This document shows positions 45,045 through 55,615 of a stretch of DNA of 64,000 nucleotides, piece after piece (the stretch's first letter is position 1; each line of letters opens with the position of its first letter). This DNA is from Ahaetulla prasina. Taxonomy: Eukaryota; Chordata; Lepidosauria; Squamata; Colubridae. The notes under the pieces were generated by a model. It saw only the letters and a list, made by a program, of their open reading frames with translations, did not search any database and had not been told where the DNA came from. The position numbers and the translations under genes were made by a program. Where the stretch lies: assembly GCF_028640845.1 (NCBI RefSeq), contig NC_080540.1:259084958-259148957 (forward strand), read 5' to 3'.

Positions 45045-45291
45045 TTCTGATACATCAGAATTAATCTAGAAGCTGCTTTAATAATTTTACCTGTTTGAAC
45101 TCAGTTTTTCTCAGTTTTGGAAAAATCCAGGAGCCTACAAAAAAAGCAATTTTATTTTTAATGTTCTGTCTTACTCAAAAATAAATACAGTTACGAGTTT
45201 CTAATTCTGAAGTTACAGGAAATTATAATTTATTTATTTTCTGATTGTAGGAAACAAAGCTCAGGTGTTTGCATCAACCACGAGGGAGGGA
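45045..45291. other. Unassigned DNA
   Basis: Nothing recognised. Confidence 0.4.
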
Positions 45292-45395
45292 CATATATGT
45301 GCAACAGTTTCATATTTAAGCTAATTAAACAATATATAAGTGGTCATATATGTGCAACAGTTTCATATTTAAGCTAATAAAACAATATATGTTCA
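45292..45395. repeat. Two-copy tandem duplication, 53-bp period
   Basis: CATATATGTGCAACAGTTTC ATATTTAAGCTAAT-AAACAATATAT is present at 45292 and 45345 with about two differences. Confidence 0.95.
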
Positions 45396-45494
45396 TTCAA
45401 GGGCAGTTATAGATAAACTGGTAGAAAAAAGCAAGTGATAAGGTAAACCACATTTTCATATCTATGTTGGTGTTTTTCCTGTAAACTATCTACT

Positions 45495-45867
45495 TGTCAA
45501 GGTTCCAGAAAAACCTCTTCTGCATAAAAAAAAACCTCAGAAGCCATTGTTTTCCAGAGTTCTTTACTAGCATGAGGAAACTGGCACACGATGAGTGAAA
45601 TTCCAAAACTGAATTTCCGGATTCTTTTCCCCAGTTATACAAACCCCAAGAGTCCCACCCCCCTGACCCCTTTGATGGTCACATGGTCCCACGTTCTCCC
45701 AGTTCATTCGAATATCTTCTTGCCACTCTTCCTGCAGATGTGAACACCATCCGACCTTGACCGCTTGAAGAATGTTACCATACCCCTCAGCCTCCCTTCC
45801 TCCCCTCAGGGGAAAAATGTGGCAGCGTCTGGAACCCTAAAGTCTAATATGGTTTCCAGGCCTGACA
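45495..45867. mobile_element. Solo LTR, 373 bp, with 5-bp target duplication
   Basis: Starts TGTCAAGGTTCCAG and ends CCAGGCCTGACA, with TG...CA termini inside short inverted repeats. It is flanked exactly by CTACT (45490-45494, 45868-45872). No internal retroviral or Gypsy coding lies next to it, so it is a solo LTR. GC-rich with C-rich patches. Family (Gypsy or endogenous retrovirus) not determined, strand uncertain. Confidence 0.85.
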
Positions 45868-45872
45868 CTACT

Positions 45873-47296
45873 ATTATACTGACATACATGTAAGTGTATT
45901 TTTACATGGGAATTTTACAAAATATTTGAAATGCCTCCATAAAGTTAGAAAGACTACGCTGGTTATAACGTGATAAATTAAAAGCTAATCTAAAACAAAA
46001 ATATCTTGTGGTTTGCATAAACCAAACAGATCTAGCTTGATCAGTTTGCTTTTATTATGAACAAATGGTTATGACTGGCAAACAATTGGACCAAAACAAA
46101 AAATTGAAATGCCATATTGATGATTGCATGAATTTGATAAAGGAGCACTCTTAGAATATGGCTTTGCAATAAATTGCTGTCAATAATGCTGACAGCACGT
46201 CCCAGACTGAAACTCAATACATTTTTACAAAGTAAAAATATTATCTTTATTTTAAGAAATGGTGTGGAGGAGGGAGGGGGCATGATCCTGCAAAACTGTC
46301 TTAGAAATATTGTCTTTAGATCATAGGAACATTAATATTTCCTGCATGTTCATCATGTTTAGATAATTCCTATATAAATATACGCTTCTGTGCAGTTTTA
46401 GTGCATATGTATCAGTGGTTTTGTGATCACCTGTCTTTGGGTAGACATTGAAGTTTCAGTGACTGTTGCTCTCATAATGCCTTCAGGGATCCATACAGCT
46501 TATTAAAAATTGTGCTATGCTATCACATAAAAAGGTTGATCTTATCAGTACAGGTGCAAAGTCTTCACACAAGACAACCTCTAACAGCTAAGGGAAAGGT
46601 CAGAGATCAAAAGAAAAAACTAGTTCAACTGTGCAATCACCAGATTACTCAAACACATTTTTAAAATGCTCTCTGTTTTCTTAAAGCAATGCCTTCTTTT
46701 AGCATTTTTCTTTTTTTTTTCTTTTTTCTTTTTGCCTTTGTTTATGTAACAATTCAAACATCTCCCTTGAATGGTAAGACATCAGAACAAAATTGCAATT
46801 TCCACCAATGGAACATAATTCTACATTTCATCACTGAGAGAGACCGGTCTGATTAAATTGGTCGTGCCAGGGAGAATTGTGACCTGAATGGTCTATGGTA
46901 AAAAGAGAATTCTGTTAGTCAACAATAGACTAGAGTAGAAGAGCATATATAATGGGGTGATAGAAGGTTTCTGAACGGATGTGCTAAATACTAATTTATA
47001 TAAAATTAGGGGGTTTTATGGATCATAAAGAGATGAGATAGAATGACATTGAACAGAATAAACTTTTAAAGTGGGGAAAATTTATCTGAAGAATAATCAG
47101 GTGTCTGGCATATCTATTAATTTTAAAGGCTTGGTCTACGCAAAGGCCCTGTTATGGTCAATAAAGCTGAAGTAAATCTCCTTATACTTTCATGCTGTCT
47201 ATTATGTTTTACTTAATTATCTCATGTCCTGGATCTGTTTCTGAAACTTGCTTGTTCATTTGGCATTCTTTTCTCAAAAAAAATGACTATATATGT
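45873..47296. other. Unassigned DNA
   Basis: No gene or named repeat in 1.4 kb. A T-rich run lies at 46708-46735. Confidence 0.5.

Positions 47297-47338
<42 letters not shown>
47297..47338. repeat. (GT)n microsatellite
   Basis: About 20 GT units. Confidence 0.98.
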
Positions 47339-47344
<6 letters not shown>

Positions 47345-47616
47345 TTATTTTCCTCTTCATATTACATTTTTTATTCATTGAATTTCTTAATTGAGATACA
47401 TTTCCTTGCTCTTTCTTACTCCAGATTAAAAGTCTATGTTCAGTCATGGTATATCCTTGCTGTAGCCTGCATATTTCAACTTCCTTCTGTCTTATGACTT
47501 GCTCTGAAAGTCACTTAGATCTTTTGCTTTTTGAACTGCGGGAATTTTTTACTGTTTTTCTTTCAGTTTTTGCAATACCTTTTTTTTTTGTTACAGTTTT
47601 TGCGATAAGTTTTATC

Positions 47617-47725
47617 TTTTAACATAATAACAGAGTTGGAAGAAACCTTGGAGGTCTTCTAGTCCAATCCCCTGCCCAGGCAGGAAACCCTACCCCATTT
47701 CAGACAAATGGCTATCCAACATCTT
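47617..47725 (-). mobile_element. CR1 LINE 3' end
   Basis: AATAACAGAGTTGGAAGAAA, CCTTGGAGGTCTTCTAGTCC and CCTGCCCAGGCAGGAAACCC: the reverse complement of the end at 16760-16845. Confidence 0.92.
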
Positions 47726-47789
47726 CTCTCATAAAACCTCAGGATCTTTTTTGCATAACTGTACTGAATTTGTTCTTTTCATTGATCTT

Positions 47790-48165
47790 TTGTTTTGTGT
47801 ATTTCAGATCAAATCTTTCTGGTACATCTTACCTCCTTTAAGTTTACTCACAAACTTGACATCAATAATTCATGGACTGTTTGACAATCTGCATCTGGAT
47901 ATGCCCTGGCTGACTAGATTGCACTTATCTGTCTTCTGTTTCCTATTATGTAATCAATTGAATTTCAATATTGTTTATCCGGTGATGTCCAAGATATAGA
48001 TTCTCCATTAATATTGCTTAAACCATGTGTTAGCAATAAATAAAGTATTCTCTTCACAAAATTTCATCAACTGATCTTATGCATCATTATGTTTGCCAGA
48101 CCCAAATCTTCCAATAATTCCAAAATCTTCCATTTCTCCAAGTTTTTCATCCCAAACATCCATCA
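47790..48165 (-). pseudogene. BovB/RTE LINE, endonuclease domain (decayed)
   Basis: The minus-strand translation from about 48165 gives DVWDEKLGEMEDFGIIGRFG, then FCEENTLFIANTWFKQ, WRIYILDITG and, near 47850, IIDVKFVSKLK. This is the order of the apurinic endonuclease domain in BovB/RTE proteins (G-FN-K-G..., FC-EN-L-IANT-F, YTW-SPDG, DH-L---F--KLK). At least five in-frame stops. It is not continuous with the fragment at 44398-44622. Confidence 0.82.
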
Positions 48166-48169
48166 ACAT

Positions 48170-48529
48170 TACTTTACCAATCCATTACTTTTGTGTAAAT
48201 GAATTTATTGAATTTAATGTATTTATTGACCTTAATGTCAAAGTAAACAGCTTAATTTTCTTTAATTTAATTTTCTCTAGACCTGAATATACCAGTGGCA
48301 CATTATATTATATAAGAGTTGTGGAATGGTTTTATATTCATGGGATCTTACAAACTAATATTCTTAATGACCTTGAATGAATAAAGAACAAGATATTCTG
48401 TTAAATCACTGAGCTATCATATCCATTAGCTTTGTTTATAATTGCCTAGTATATAGACTAGAGCCTGGTAAACTGAATTCTAGTCCTGCTTTAAACATAA
48501 TTTATGTTTAATGTTTCAACTCCTACCCT
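48170..48529. other. Unassigned DNA, possibly further BovB
   Basis: Could extend the BovB endonuclease region upstream on the minus strand, but I see no firm motif. The open frame 48093-48380 on the plus strand is antisense to the BovB remnant. Confidence 0.35.
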
Positions 48530-48908
48530 CAAAATGACGCTATAGAGCACTGCACACCAGAACAACTAGACACAAGAACAGTTTTTCCCCGAAGGCCATC
48601 ACTCTGCTAAACAAATAATTCCATCAACACTGTCAAACTATTTACTGAATCTGCACTACTATTAATCTTCTCATAGTTCCCATCACCAATCTCTTTCCAT
48701 TTATGACTGTATGACTATAACTTGTTGCTGGCAATCCTTATGATTTATATTGATATATTGACCATCAATTGTGTTGTAAATGCTGTACCTTGATGAACGT
48801 ATCTTTTCTTTTATGTACAGTGAGAGCATATGCACCAAGACAAATTCCGTGTGTGTCCAATCACACTTGGCCAATAAAAATTCTATTCTATAAAAAAAAT
48901 TATATTCT
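48530..48908 (+). mobile_element. LINE family S 3' end with TTCTA tail
   Basis: ATAGAGCACTGCACACCAGA, CAAGAACAGTTTTTCCCCGA AGGCCATCACTCTGCTAAAC, TATTTGACTGTATGACT-like blocks, GTGTCCAATCACACTTGGCC, then AATAAAAATTCTATTCTAT. Reverse complement of 18371-18560. Confidence 0.85.
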
Positions 48909-49154
48909 ATTCTATAATCCAGCTGATTTATTTGGGGCCAGTCATTTTCTGTTAGCTCTAGGAAGAAAGCAATGGCAAAGCCCCTTCCAAAATCTTGCCA
49001 AGAAAACTGTAAGGACTTGTTCGGACAGTCACTGGAGGGTCAACACAAAACGTATCACATTGAGCAAGCCAATTATTCAATAACAATCTGAATTAGAGTT
49101 GCATTTATTTTTTTCAAAAATGGAATAGTTATTGAGTATGCAAAAGTGAGTAGA

Positions 49155-49341
49155 TAAATAGGTACCACTTTGGTGGTAAGGAAACAGAATTTTGTATGCC
49201 TTCGTGTATAGTCATGCAGGCCACATCACCACAGAAGTGTCTTCAGATAATGCTGGCTCTCTCGGCTAAGAAATAGAGATGAGCACTGCCCCCTAGAGTC
49301 AGACATGACTGGACAGAGCAAACCTTTACCTTTACCTTTAT
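49155..49341 (+). mobile_element. SINE/BovB-tail fragment
   Basis: GGTACCACTTTGGTGGTAAG, GTCATGCAGGCCACATCACC, GAGCACTGCCCCCTAGAGTC and AGCAAACCTTTACCTTTACC. The 3' half of the SINE/BovB end on the plus strand; the tRNA-like head is missing. Confidence 0.85.
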
Positions 49342-49664
49342 TGAGTATTCCATGCATTCAATATGCAACCAGGTAAGAAGAGGGTCATTCTGTGGCAGGT
49401 GAGGGGTTGAATCAGGGATTAGTTGAATATCTCAGGAAAGTAGCTAATTAAAATCCAAAGGTCAGGAATTGGCTGAACATTGCCAAATTGAGGGAAATAA
49501 ATTACTCAAATTGAAATGTTACTCTTCACCAAATGATGTGTCGACCAATGTAGAAAATCAAAAGCAAGAAGAGGTGTTTAAATTTCTAGGTATCTATATA
49601 TGGCTGACCACTTTCTGGATGCAACAAACTTAAAAGTTCAAACTCATAAAACTGACAGTGCAGT
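49342..49664. other. Unassigned DNA
   Basis: Nothing firm. It may include the decayed upstream part of the family F LINE that follows. Confidence 0.4.
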
Positions 49665-49812
49665 TATTAGATTTTCCAGTTAAAGTAGGAAGGTTCACTC
49701 TCCTTAGCCCTTAAGGTTTTGAAGTTCTCATATCAAATGACCTTAATGCCAAAGCCCACCGCAACTACATAGCAAAAAAGGCCCTAAGAGTTGTAAACCT
49801 AATTTTACACAG
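49665..49812 (+). pseudogene. LINE family F reverse transcriptase, part before the solo LTR
   Basis: Encodes NAKAHRNYIAKKALRVVNLI up to LH, where the LTR is inserted. The 5-bp duplication CACAG sits at the break, and the frame resumes without loss at 50312. Confidence 0.85.
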
Positions 49813-50311
49813 TGTCGTGTCCCACTCCTCCGCTGACGGCCGGGTCGGGGACGTCCATATCAAGCGTGCCTCTGCAGCTCTGCCAAAGTCCTATCAGAGT
49901 TCTCAAGGCAGGCAGGAGACCAGGAAGTGACTTCAGCAATCCAAGTTAGACTTTGCCTGACTCAGAGAATGCCAGAAAGCAGATCGCTTATATAGGCCAT
50001 GGGGTGTGGCTCCATGACTCAGCACTTATCCAGGCCTGCCCCTCCCTTTCTTTTGGTGACGTCGCCTCTCCATTCTCCGGAAGCGTGGGTCTATCCATTG
50101 CATTGTTTCGTCTCCAGCTGTTGGTAATCTCAGCTCATGGCTGGCTTCAGGCGTACATGCTATCGGAGGGAGGTTTGTTTGTTCGGCCTGTCCGGGAATG
50201 GTGCCTGGGCTGGGGGCTGGAGGCATGCCAGGACATTCTTCAGCACTATCAGCATCTGGCAGGAGATAAGAGGGGCCCGGCTGCGGCAGGGGGAGCGGGC
50301 GAGACACAACA
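49813..50311. mobile_element. Solo LTR, 499 bp, inserted in a LINE coding region
   Basis: TGTCGTGTCCCACTCCTCCG at one end and GAGACACAACA at the other. It has TG...CA termini and a perfect 5-bp duplication CACAG (49808-49812, 50312-50316). A TATA-like CTTATATAGG (49986) reads TATATAAG on the minus strand, so transcription on the minus strand is slightly favoured. Open frames on both strands (such as 49953-50345) are incidental. Family not determined. Confidence 0.9.
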
Positions 50312-50828
50312 CACAGCTTCTTTTCTAAAAACTCTACACTACTAACTAGAGCATACAAAACATTTGCCAGACCTATTCTTGAATACAGCTCACCCATCTG
50401 GAACCCATACCACATCTCTGACATAAATACAATAGAACGAGTCCAGAAATATTTTACTAGAAGAGTTCTTCACTCCTCCAAAAACAACAAAATACCTTAT
50501 ATCAACAGACTTGAAATCCTGGGATTAGAAAACTTACAATTCCGTCGACTTCGACATGACCTGTGTTTAACAAACAAAATCATCTATTGTAATATCCTTC
50601 CTATAAAAGACTACTTCAGCTTCAATCGTAATATTACAAGAGCAAAAAATAGATTCAAGCTAAATGTCAGCCGCTTCAAACTTGATTGCAGAAAATATGA
50701 CTTCTGTAACAGAGTTGTTAATGCTTGGGACTCATTACCTGACTCCATAGTCTCTACTCAAAATCCCAAAATCTTCAACCAAAAACTATCTACTATTGAC
50801 CTCACCCCATTCCTAAGAGGACTATAAG
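50312..50828 (+). pseudogene. LINE family F reverse transcriptase C-terminus, after the solo LTR
   Basis: The frame reads FFSKNSTLLTRAYKTFARP, ILEYSSPIWNPYHISD, ERVQKYFTRRVLHSS, LRHDLCLTNKIIYCNILPIK, DYFSFN and NRVVNAWDSLPDSIV, to the natural end LSTIDLTPFLRGL and stop. The ILEYSSPIWNP and ERVQ motifs are characteristic of the Jockey superclade (CR1, Rex1, Vingi and relatives). No stop interrupts it, so apart from truncation and the LTR this is a young copy. The catalytic domain is missing. Confidence 0.88.
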
Positions 50829-51005
50829 GGGCGTGCATAAGAGTACAATAGTGCCTACCGTTCCTGTCCTATTCCCTTCATTATATCAAATTAATATAGT
50901 TGATGCATATTTTTTACTTATATATATATATATTTTCTTCAAGGTATTTTGTTTTATCTATGACAATTGTTTATGTATACTGTTGTGACAAAAAATAATA
51001 AAAAA
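50829..51005 (+). mobile_element. LINE family F 3' untranslated end
   Basis: GGGGCGTGCATAAGAGTACA, CCTACCGTTCCTGTCCTATT and TATACTGTTGTGACAAAAAA. This copy ties the orphan tails at 8605, 11280, 15816 and 20163 to the coding sequence. Confidence 0.92.
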
Positions 51006-51069
51006 TAATAATACCTGATTGATTGACTGATTGATTGATTGATTATTATTATTATTATTATTATTATTT
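51006..51069. repeat. (GATT)n/(ATT)n microsatellites
   Basis: GATTGATTGACTGATTGATT then ATTATTATT and TTTATTTA: tails of the family F copy on the left and the minus-strand L2 on the right, back to back. Confidence 0.95.
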
Positions 51070-52551
51070 ATTTATTAAATTTTTATACCACCCTTCTCCC
51101 GAAGGACTCAGGGCGGTGTACAGCCAAAAATAAAAACAAGATATATACAATTAAAAACAACATTTAAAACATAGCAGATTATGAAAGGCTAATAATTAAA
51201 ATTTAGATTTAAAATTTTAAAATATTAACAAAACCCCAAATTAAAATTCAACACTATTATGCCAGTCCCGCTTGAATGAATAAGTATGTTTTGAGCTCAC
51301 GACGGAAGGTCCGAAGATCAGGCACTTGACGTAGGCCAGGGGGAAGTTCGTTCCAGAGCATCACTGCCCCCACAGAGAAGGCCCTACTCCTGGGGGCCGC
51401 CAGCCGACACTGTTTGGCGGACGGCACCCTGAGGAGACCCCCTCTGTGAGAGCGTACGGGTCGGTGGGAGGCAAAGGGTAACAGCAGGCGGTCTCATAAG
51501 TACCTGGGTCCATGGAGCGCTTTAAAGATGGTAACCAAAATCTTGAAGCGCACCCGAAAAACCACAGGAAGACAGTGCAGACTACAGAGCAGTGATGTCA
51601 CGTGGGAGCCACGAGCGGCTCCCGTTACTACTCGCGCAGCCGCATTCTGGACTAACTGTAGCCTCCGGGTGCACCTCAAGGGCAGCCCCATGTAGAGAGC
51701 ATTGCAGTAATCCAACCTAGACGTAACCAGAGCGTGAGTGACCGTGCATAAGGCATCCCGGTCAAGGAAGGGACGCAACTGGCGGACCAAGCGAACTTGG
51801 TAAAAGGCCCTCCTGGTGACAGCCGCCAGATGTTCATCGAAGGACAGCCGTCCATCCAGGAGGACGCCCAAGTTGCGAACCACCTCCTTTGGGGCCACTA
51901 ACTCGCCCCCAACAGTCAGCTGCGGATGCAGCTGACTGTACCGGGGTGCCGGCATCTACAGCCACTCCACCTTGGAGGGATTGAGCTTGAGTCTGTTTCT
52001 CCCCATCCAGACCCGTACAGCTTCCAGGCACCGGGACAGCACTTTGACCGCTTCGTTGGGGTGGTCCAGGTGGAAAAGTACAGCTGAGTATCATCAGCGT
52101 ACAGATGATAACTCACCCCGAAACCACTGATGACCTCACCCAGCGGCTTCATATAGATGTTGAACAGGGCAGGCGAGAGAATTGACCCCTGAGGCACCCC
52201 ACAAGTGAGGCGCCTCGAGGACGACCTCTGCCCCCCTGTCAACACCGTCTGCGACTGGTCAGAGAGATAGGAGGAGAACCACCGATAAACGGTGCCCCCC
52301 ACTCCTAATCCCTCCAACCGGCGCAGCAGGATACCATGGTCGATGGTATCAAAAGCCGCTGAGAGATCTAATAGGACCAAGGCAGAGGAGCAACCCCTGT
52401 CCCTGGCCTTCCAGAGGTCATCCACCAACGCGACCAAAGCCGTCTCCGTGCTATAACCGGGTCGGAAGCCGGACTGGAACGGGTCTAGATAGACAGCTTC
52501 CTCCAGGTGCCGGGGGAGCTGCCATGCAACCACACTCTCTACAACCTGCCT
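51070..52551 (-). pseudogene. L2-type LINE, reverse transcriptase with catalytic core and 3' end
   Basis: The longest L2 copy here. The minus-strand frame 52533-51916 has FQSGFRPGYSTETALVALVD, VLLDLSAAFDTIDHGILL (first catalytic Asp), CGVPQGSILSPALFNIYM and SYHLYADDTQLYFS (catalytic YADD). A frameshift follows near 52070. The protein resumes as LNPSK-EW, a stop, then 51955-51494 (RNLGVLLDGRLSFDEH, VTSRLDYCNALYMGLPL). The last part is interrupted by a deletion near 51505. The 3' hairpin CCGAAGGACTCAGGGCGGT is intact. Confidence 0.93.
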
Positions 52552-53004
52552 GCTTCTTTGTATACTGCTTCTTTTCCTGCTTCTTTGTATACTCTGATGA
52601 TTTTTAAACCATCTGTTGGAACTTTATTGTGGGTCATCCTGATTGCACTTCATCCTTATCTGTAGCAATTCAAATGAGAATCTGTTGTTTGAAATTTTAT
52701 CTAAAACAGAGCCTCTGGGGTGAATTTTTAGCCTAGCATGCCCTGGCAGGTAAATTTACTTCTACATAAAAGAAGAAGACCATTTGCCAATTATTTATCC
52801 TCCTGTGGCTTTTCAGTCACCGGGACTAGACACACTTATATATGTAATTAAACAGAATTATTGAATTGGACATAGAGAATAACAGACCTATCATTCCATC
52901 TTCCTGTCTTTAAGAACCACTGTTTAAATTTTCTTCTTTCTTTCTTTCTTTCTTTTTTTTTTGCCCAATTTTTATTTCCCTGTGACTTCTTGTTTGTTAT
53001 GGAG
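52552..53004. other. Unassigned DNA
   Basis: Begins with a short direct repeat of CTGCTTCTTTGTATACT (52551 and 52578). A TTTC tract occupies 52930-52960. No gene. Confidence 0.5.
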
Positions 53005-53610
53005 TAGGGCTGTGCAATGCTTCAGGTCCAATTCCTTAAAGCTACTTTGACATATACTTGGAATGGAAGAATTTGGTTCAGCCAGCTCACCACAAGCAAG
53101 TCGCCTCTGCTGCCAAGTTGCCACAGGACAAATCCACATGAGCAACTCTTCACAGGGACAACTCACCATGGGAGGCCAGAGGGAGAGCCAGGTGGATAGG
53201 CGAGCAAGCAGGTGGACAGAATGCAGAACAGCAGCGGCAGCTGGAGGCTTTTCATTTTCACTCACCCCAATACTTCTGCTGCTTCTGCTGCCGCCACTGA
53301 GCTCTGGGATGAAGGAACAGTGGGAGTCTCCAGCCACTGCTGTTGTTCTGCACTCTGCCTACCCACTCCCTCACCTATTCAACTGGGTTTCCCTCCCTCT
53401 ATCCGTAGCAAGTTGTCCCTGCAGCAAGTTGGTCATGTGGACTTGTCCTGAAGTAACTTGATGGCAGTGAGTTGGCAGAGGCAACTTGGCAGTGGTGTAG
53501 TGGCAGTGAGCTGGGCATGCCAAGTTGTCCTAAACTGAGCACACTATCATGGGGGAATGTAGCCATGCGATCCAAGGAAAATATATAATAGCTTTAAAAA
53601 GTTGCAGACA
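53005..53610. repeat. Long imperfect inverted repeat (foldback), about 0.6 kb
   Basis: The left arm CCACAGGACAAATCCACATG / CACAGGGACAACTC (53119-53165) pairs with AGTTGTCCCTGCAG / GTCATGTGGACTTGTCCTGA (53411-53452). Further in, AGAATGCAGAACAGCAGCGG pairs with TGCTGTTGTTCTGCACTCTG. Further out, TTAAAGCTACTTTGACATAT pairs with ATATATAATAGCTTTAAAA. The centre is near 53290. Frames at 53063-53461 and its antisense partner follow from the symmetry. Probably a DNA-transposon foldback; termini not resolved. Confidence 0.8.
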
Positions 53611-54612
53611 GGTGCTATATTCATACCTTCATGCACCCAAAAAGCTCATGTTTGAAACTGTATTGCTTAGCTTTCTATAAGATGCCAGTATTTTTTATGG
53701 TTTTTAATCTACAAAATGCTAATGAAACAAGAAACATGGTCTCTGTACTGATTTATCCCAACCATCATGTTATTGTTCATTTTTGCGTCTCTGTGGATCC
53801 AAATATAATAGGCTACATAGTTGTCGTACACAGTTTTATCATGAAGTCTAATTAGAAACAAGGTAATGCTTCTTTCTTGGCATCACTATTGGAAATATCA
53901 TAATGTAGCAGCTATTGATTCCTTCTTATGATAAAGTTTTCTGACAAATGCCACTTAGTGAAAGACAAGGGTGTTTGTCATTGAGATAATGAAATACAAT
54001 GAGCCTAATTCAGTAAGATTCTGTATTATTGTAAGAATAATTCTTTATATCAGAAAGATTCTCCATAGAAAAGCATCACTGAGGCAGCTGCTTCCTTGTG
54101 AATTAGTGGACAGATGCTTCAGTTCCAAAGTTCTATTTTTTCATGTGCCATGAAAAGAAGGCAGCCACTTATTTTGTTGCATGAAGAGCAGCTGTTGCCA
54201 AAGAAATATTAAGGGAATGAAGAAGTTACAGCATGAATGAGCAACAGTTAAAATTTGCTTCCTTGCCAAGAGAATTGGGGGGGAGTGAAAAGTGAAAAAG
54301 CAAGTGTTTTGGGAAGCATTATCCTGTTGGTCAGCAAGGAAATATAGCCACTTTCTTTTTCTATAAACTACTCCCCGCAGACAAGTATTTGATAGCTGGG
54401 TATATCTGAATTAAGACAGTCATCTGTTAAAAAAATAAAAGTATCAAGTAATCACAATGGATGAGCCTTCTAAGGATATCCATATGTAAAAGAGCTCCAG
54501 CAGTGGATTATTATTACACCTAAGTAGCCTAGGCAATTTAGTTTGTTCTCACTTTGCTCCTGATGCATATCAAACAGCTACAGCATGGTATTTATACTTT
54601 GTGAAATGAACT
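53611..54612. other. Unassigned DNA
   Basis: No gene or named repeat recognised in 1 kb. Confidence 0.5.
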
Positions 54613-54620
54613 GTTCACAA

Positions 54621-54914
54621 CAGAGGTGGGTTTCAGCAGGTTCTGACCAGTTCTAAGAATGGGCAGCGGAAATTTTGAGTATTTCGGAGAACCGGTAGTA
54701 AAAATTCTGATTGGCCCCACTCCCATCTATTCTCTGCCTCCAAATTCCCAGCTGATCAGGAGGAAATGGGGATTTTTGCAGTAACCTTCCCCTGGAGTGG
54801 GGTGGGAATGGACATTTTACAATATGCTTCCCCTGCCACGCCCACCAAGCCATGCCACACCCACTAAGCCACACCTACAGAACCGGTAGTAAAAGAATTT
54901 GAAACCTACCACTG
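54621..54914. mobile_element. hAT-type MITE (long form) with target duplication
   Basis: The terminus CAGAGGTGGGTTTCAGCAGG is mirrored by TTTGAAACCTACCACTG. Flanks are GTTCACAA / GTCCACAA (54613-54620, 54915-54922; 7 of 8). The internal GCCACGCCCACCAAGCCATG block and GAACCGGTAG motifs near both ends link it to 1411-1687 and 24719-25407. Confidence 0.92.
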
Positions 54915-54922
54915 GTCCACAA

Positions 54923-55242
54923 GCCCTCTAGAGGCTGAAGACTTTTTTTGTGAATATAGCATTTGTAGTGGGAAATCAAATGAATTAAGTACATTAATGT
55001 CCAGTAGTTTTAACACTCTAATAAGCGTGACTTGGATAGAATAAAATAATTCTTCCCATACCTATTCAATGTATAATCTAATTCTGTTTGTTTGGTTGTT
55101 GTTTTAAAAAACACTAAATTAGGTTCCAAACCAACGTACTGGTTCTAGGTATATGTACTTTCAAACAATTAGTGGTTCGATTTTACACCTAACAATGGTA
55201 TATGTAATTTCTTTCCACCTAACGATGAACTATTCATCAATG
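54923..55242. other. Unassigned DNA
   Basis: Nothing recognised. Confidence 0.45.
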
Positions 55243-55250
55243 ATATAGTC

Positions 55251-55607
55251 CCATGATGGTGCACCTATGGCACACATGCCAGGAGTTGCATGCAGAGCAG
55301 TCTGTTCAGGCACACCAGGCATCGCCCATTGGTCTTCCAGGTTCCAGCATGTGCACATGTGCTGGCCAGCTGGTCTTTCCGTGCACATGCGCACCAGAAA
55401 CCAGAAGACCATGTGGCCTGCACGCATATGCATTGGAAACTGGAAGCTCAGCTTCCTGGCGTGCACATGCGCACTGGGGAGCTGCTCTTCCAGTTTCCAG
55501 CACTCCTGCGTGCGCATGCCAGAAAGCTGCTCTTCTGGTTTCTGGTGCTTCCCACGCATGAGCACTCCCATTTCGGCACTCAGTGCTGAAAAGGTTCACC
55601 AATACTG
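55251..55607. mobile_element. hAT-type MITE with perfect 8-bp target duplication
   Basis: CCATGATGGTGCACCTATGG at the left and AAAAGGTTCACCAATACTG at the right, bounded by ATATAGTC (55243-55250, 55608-55615). The inside is made of repeated GTGCACATGCGCA / GGAAACTGGAAG pieces, which is why overlapping frames stay open on both strands. Related at its ends to 26854-27361. Confidence 0.92.
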
Positions 55608-55615
55608 ATATAGTC

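Noticed and set aside
49953..50345. 130- and 132-residue frames on opposite strands
   Set aside because: They fall inside a GC-rich solo LTR and cross its right boundary.
53063..53461. 132-residue frame on the plus strand with an antisense partner
   Set aside because: It lies within a long inverted repeat, so open frames on both strands follow from the symmetry. No protein motif seen.
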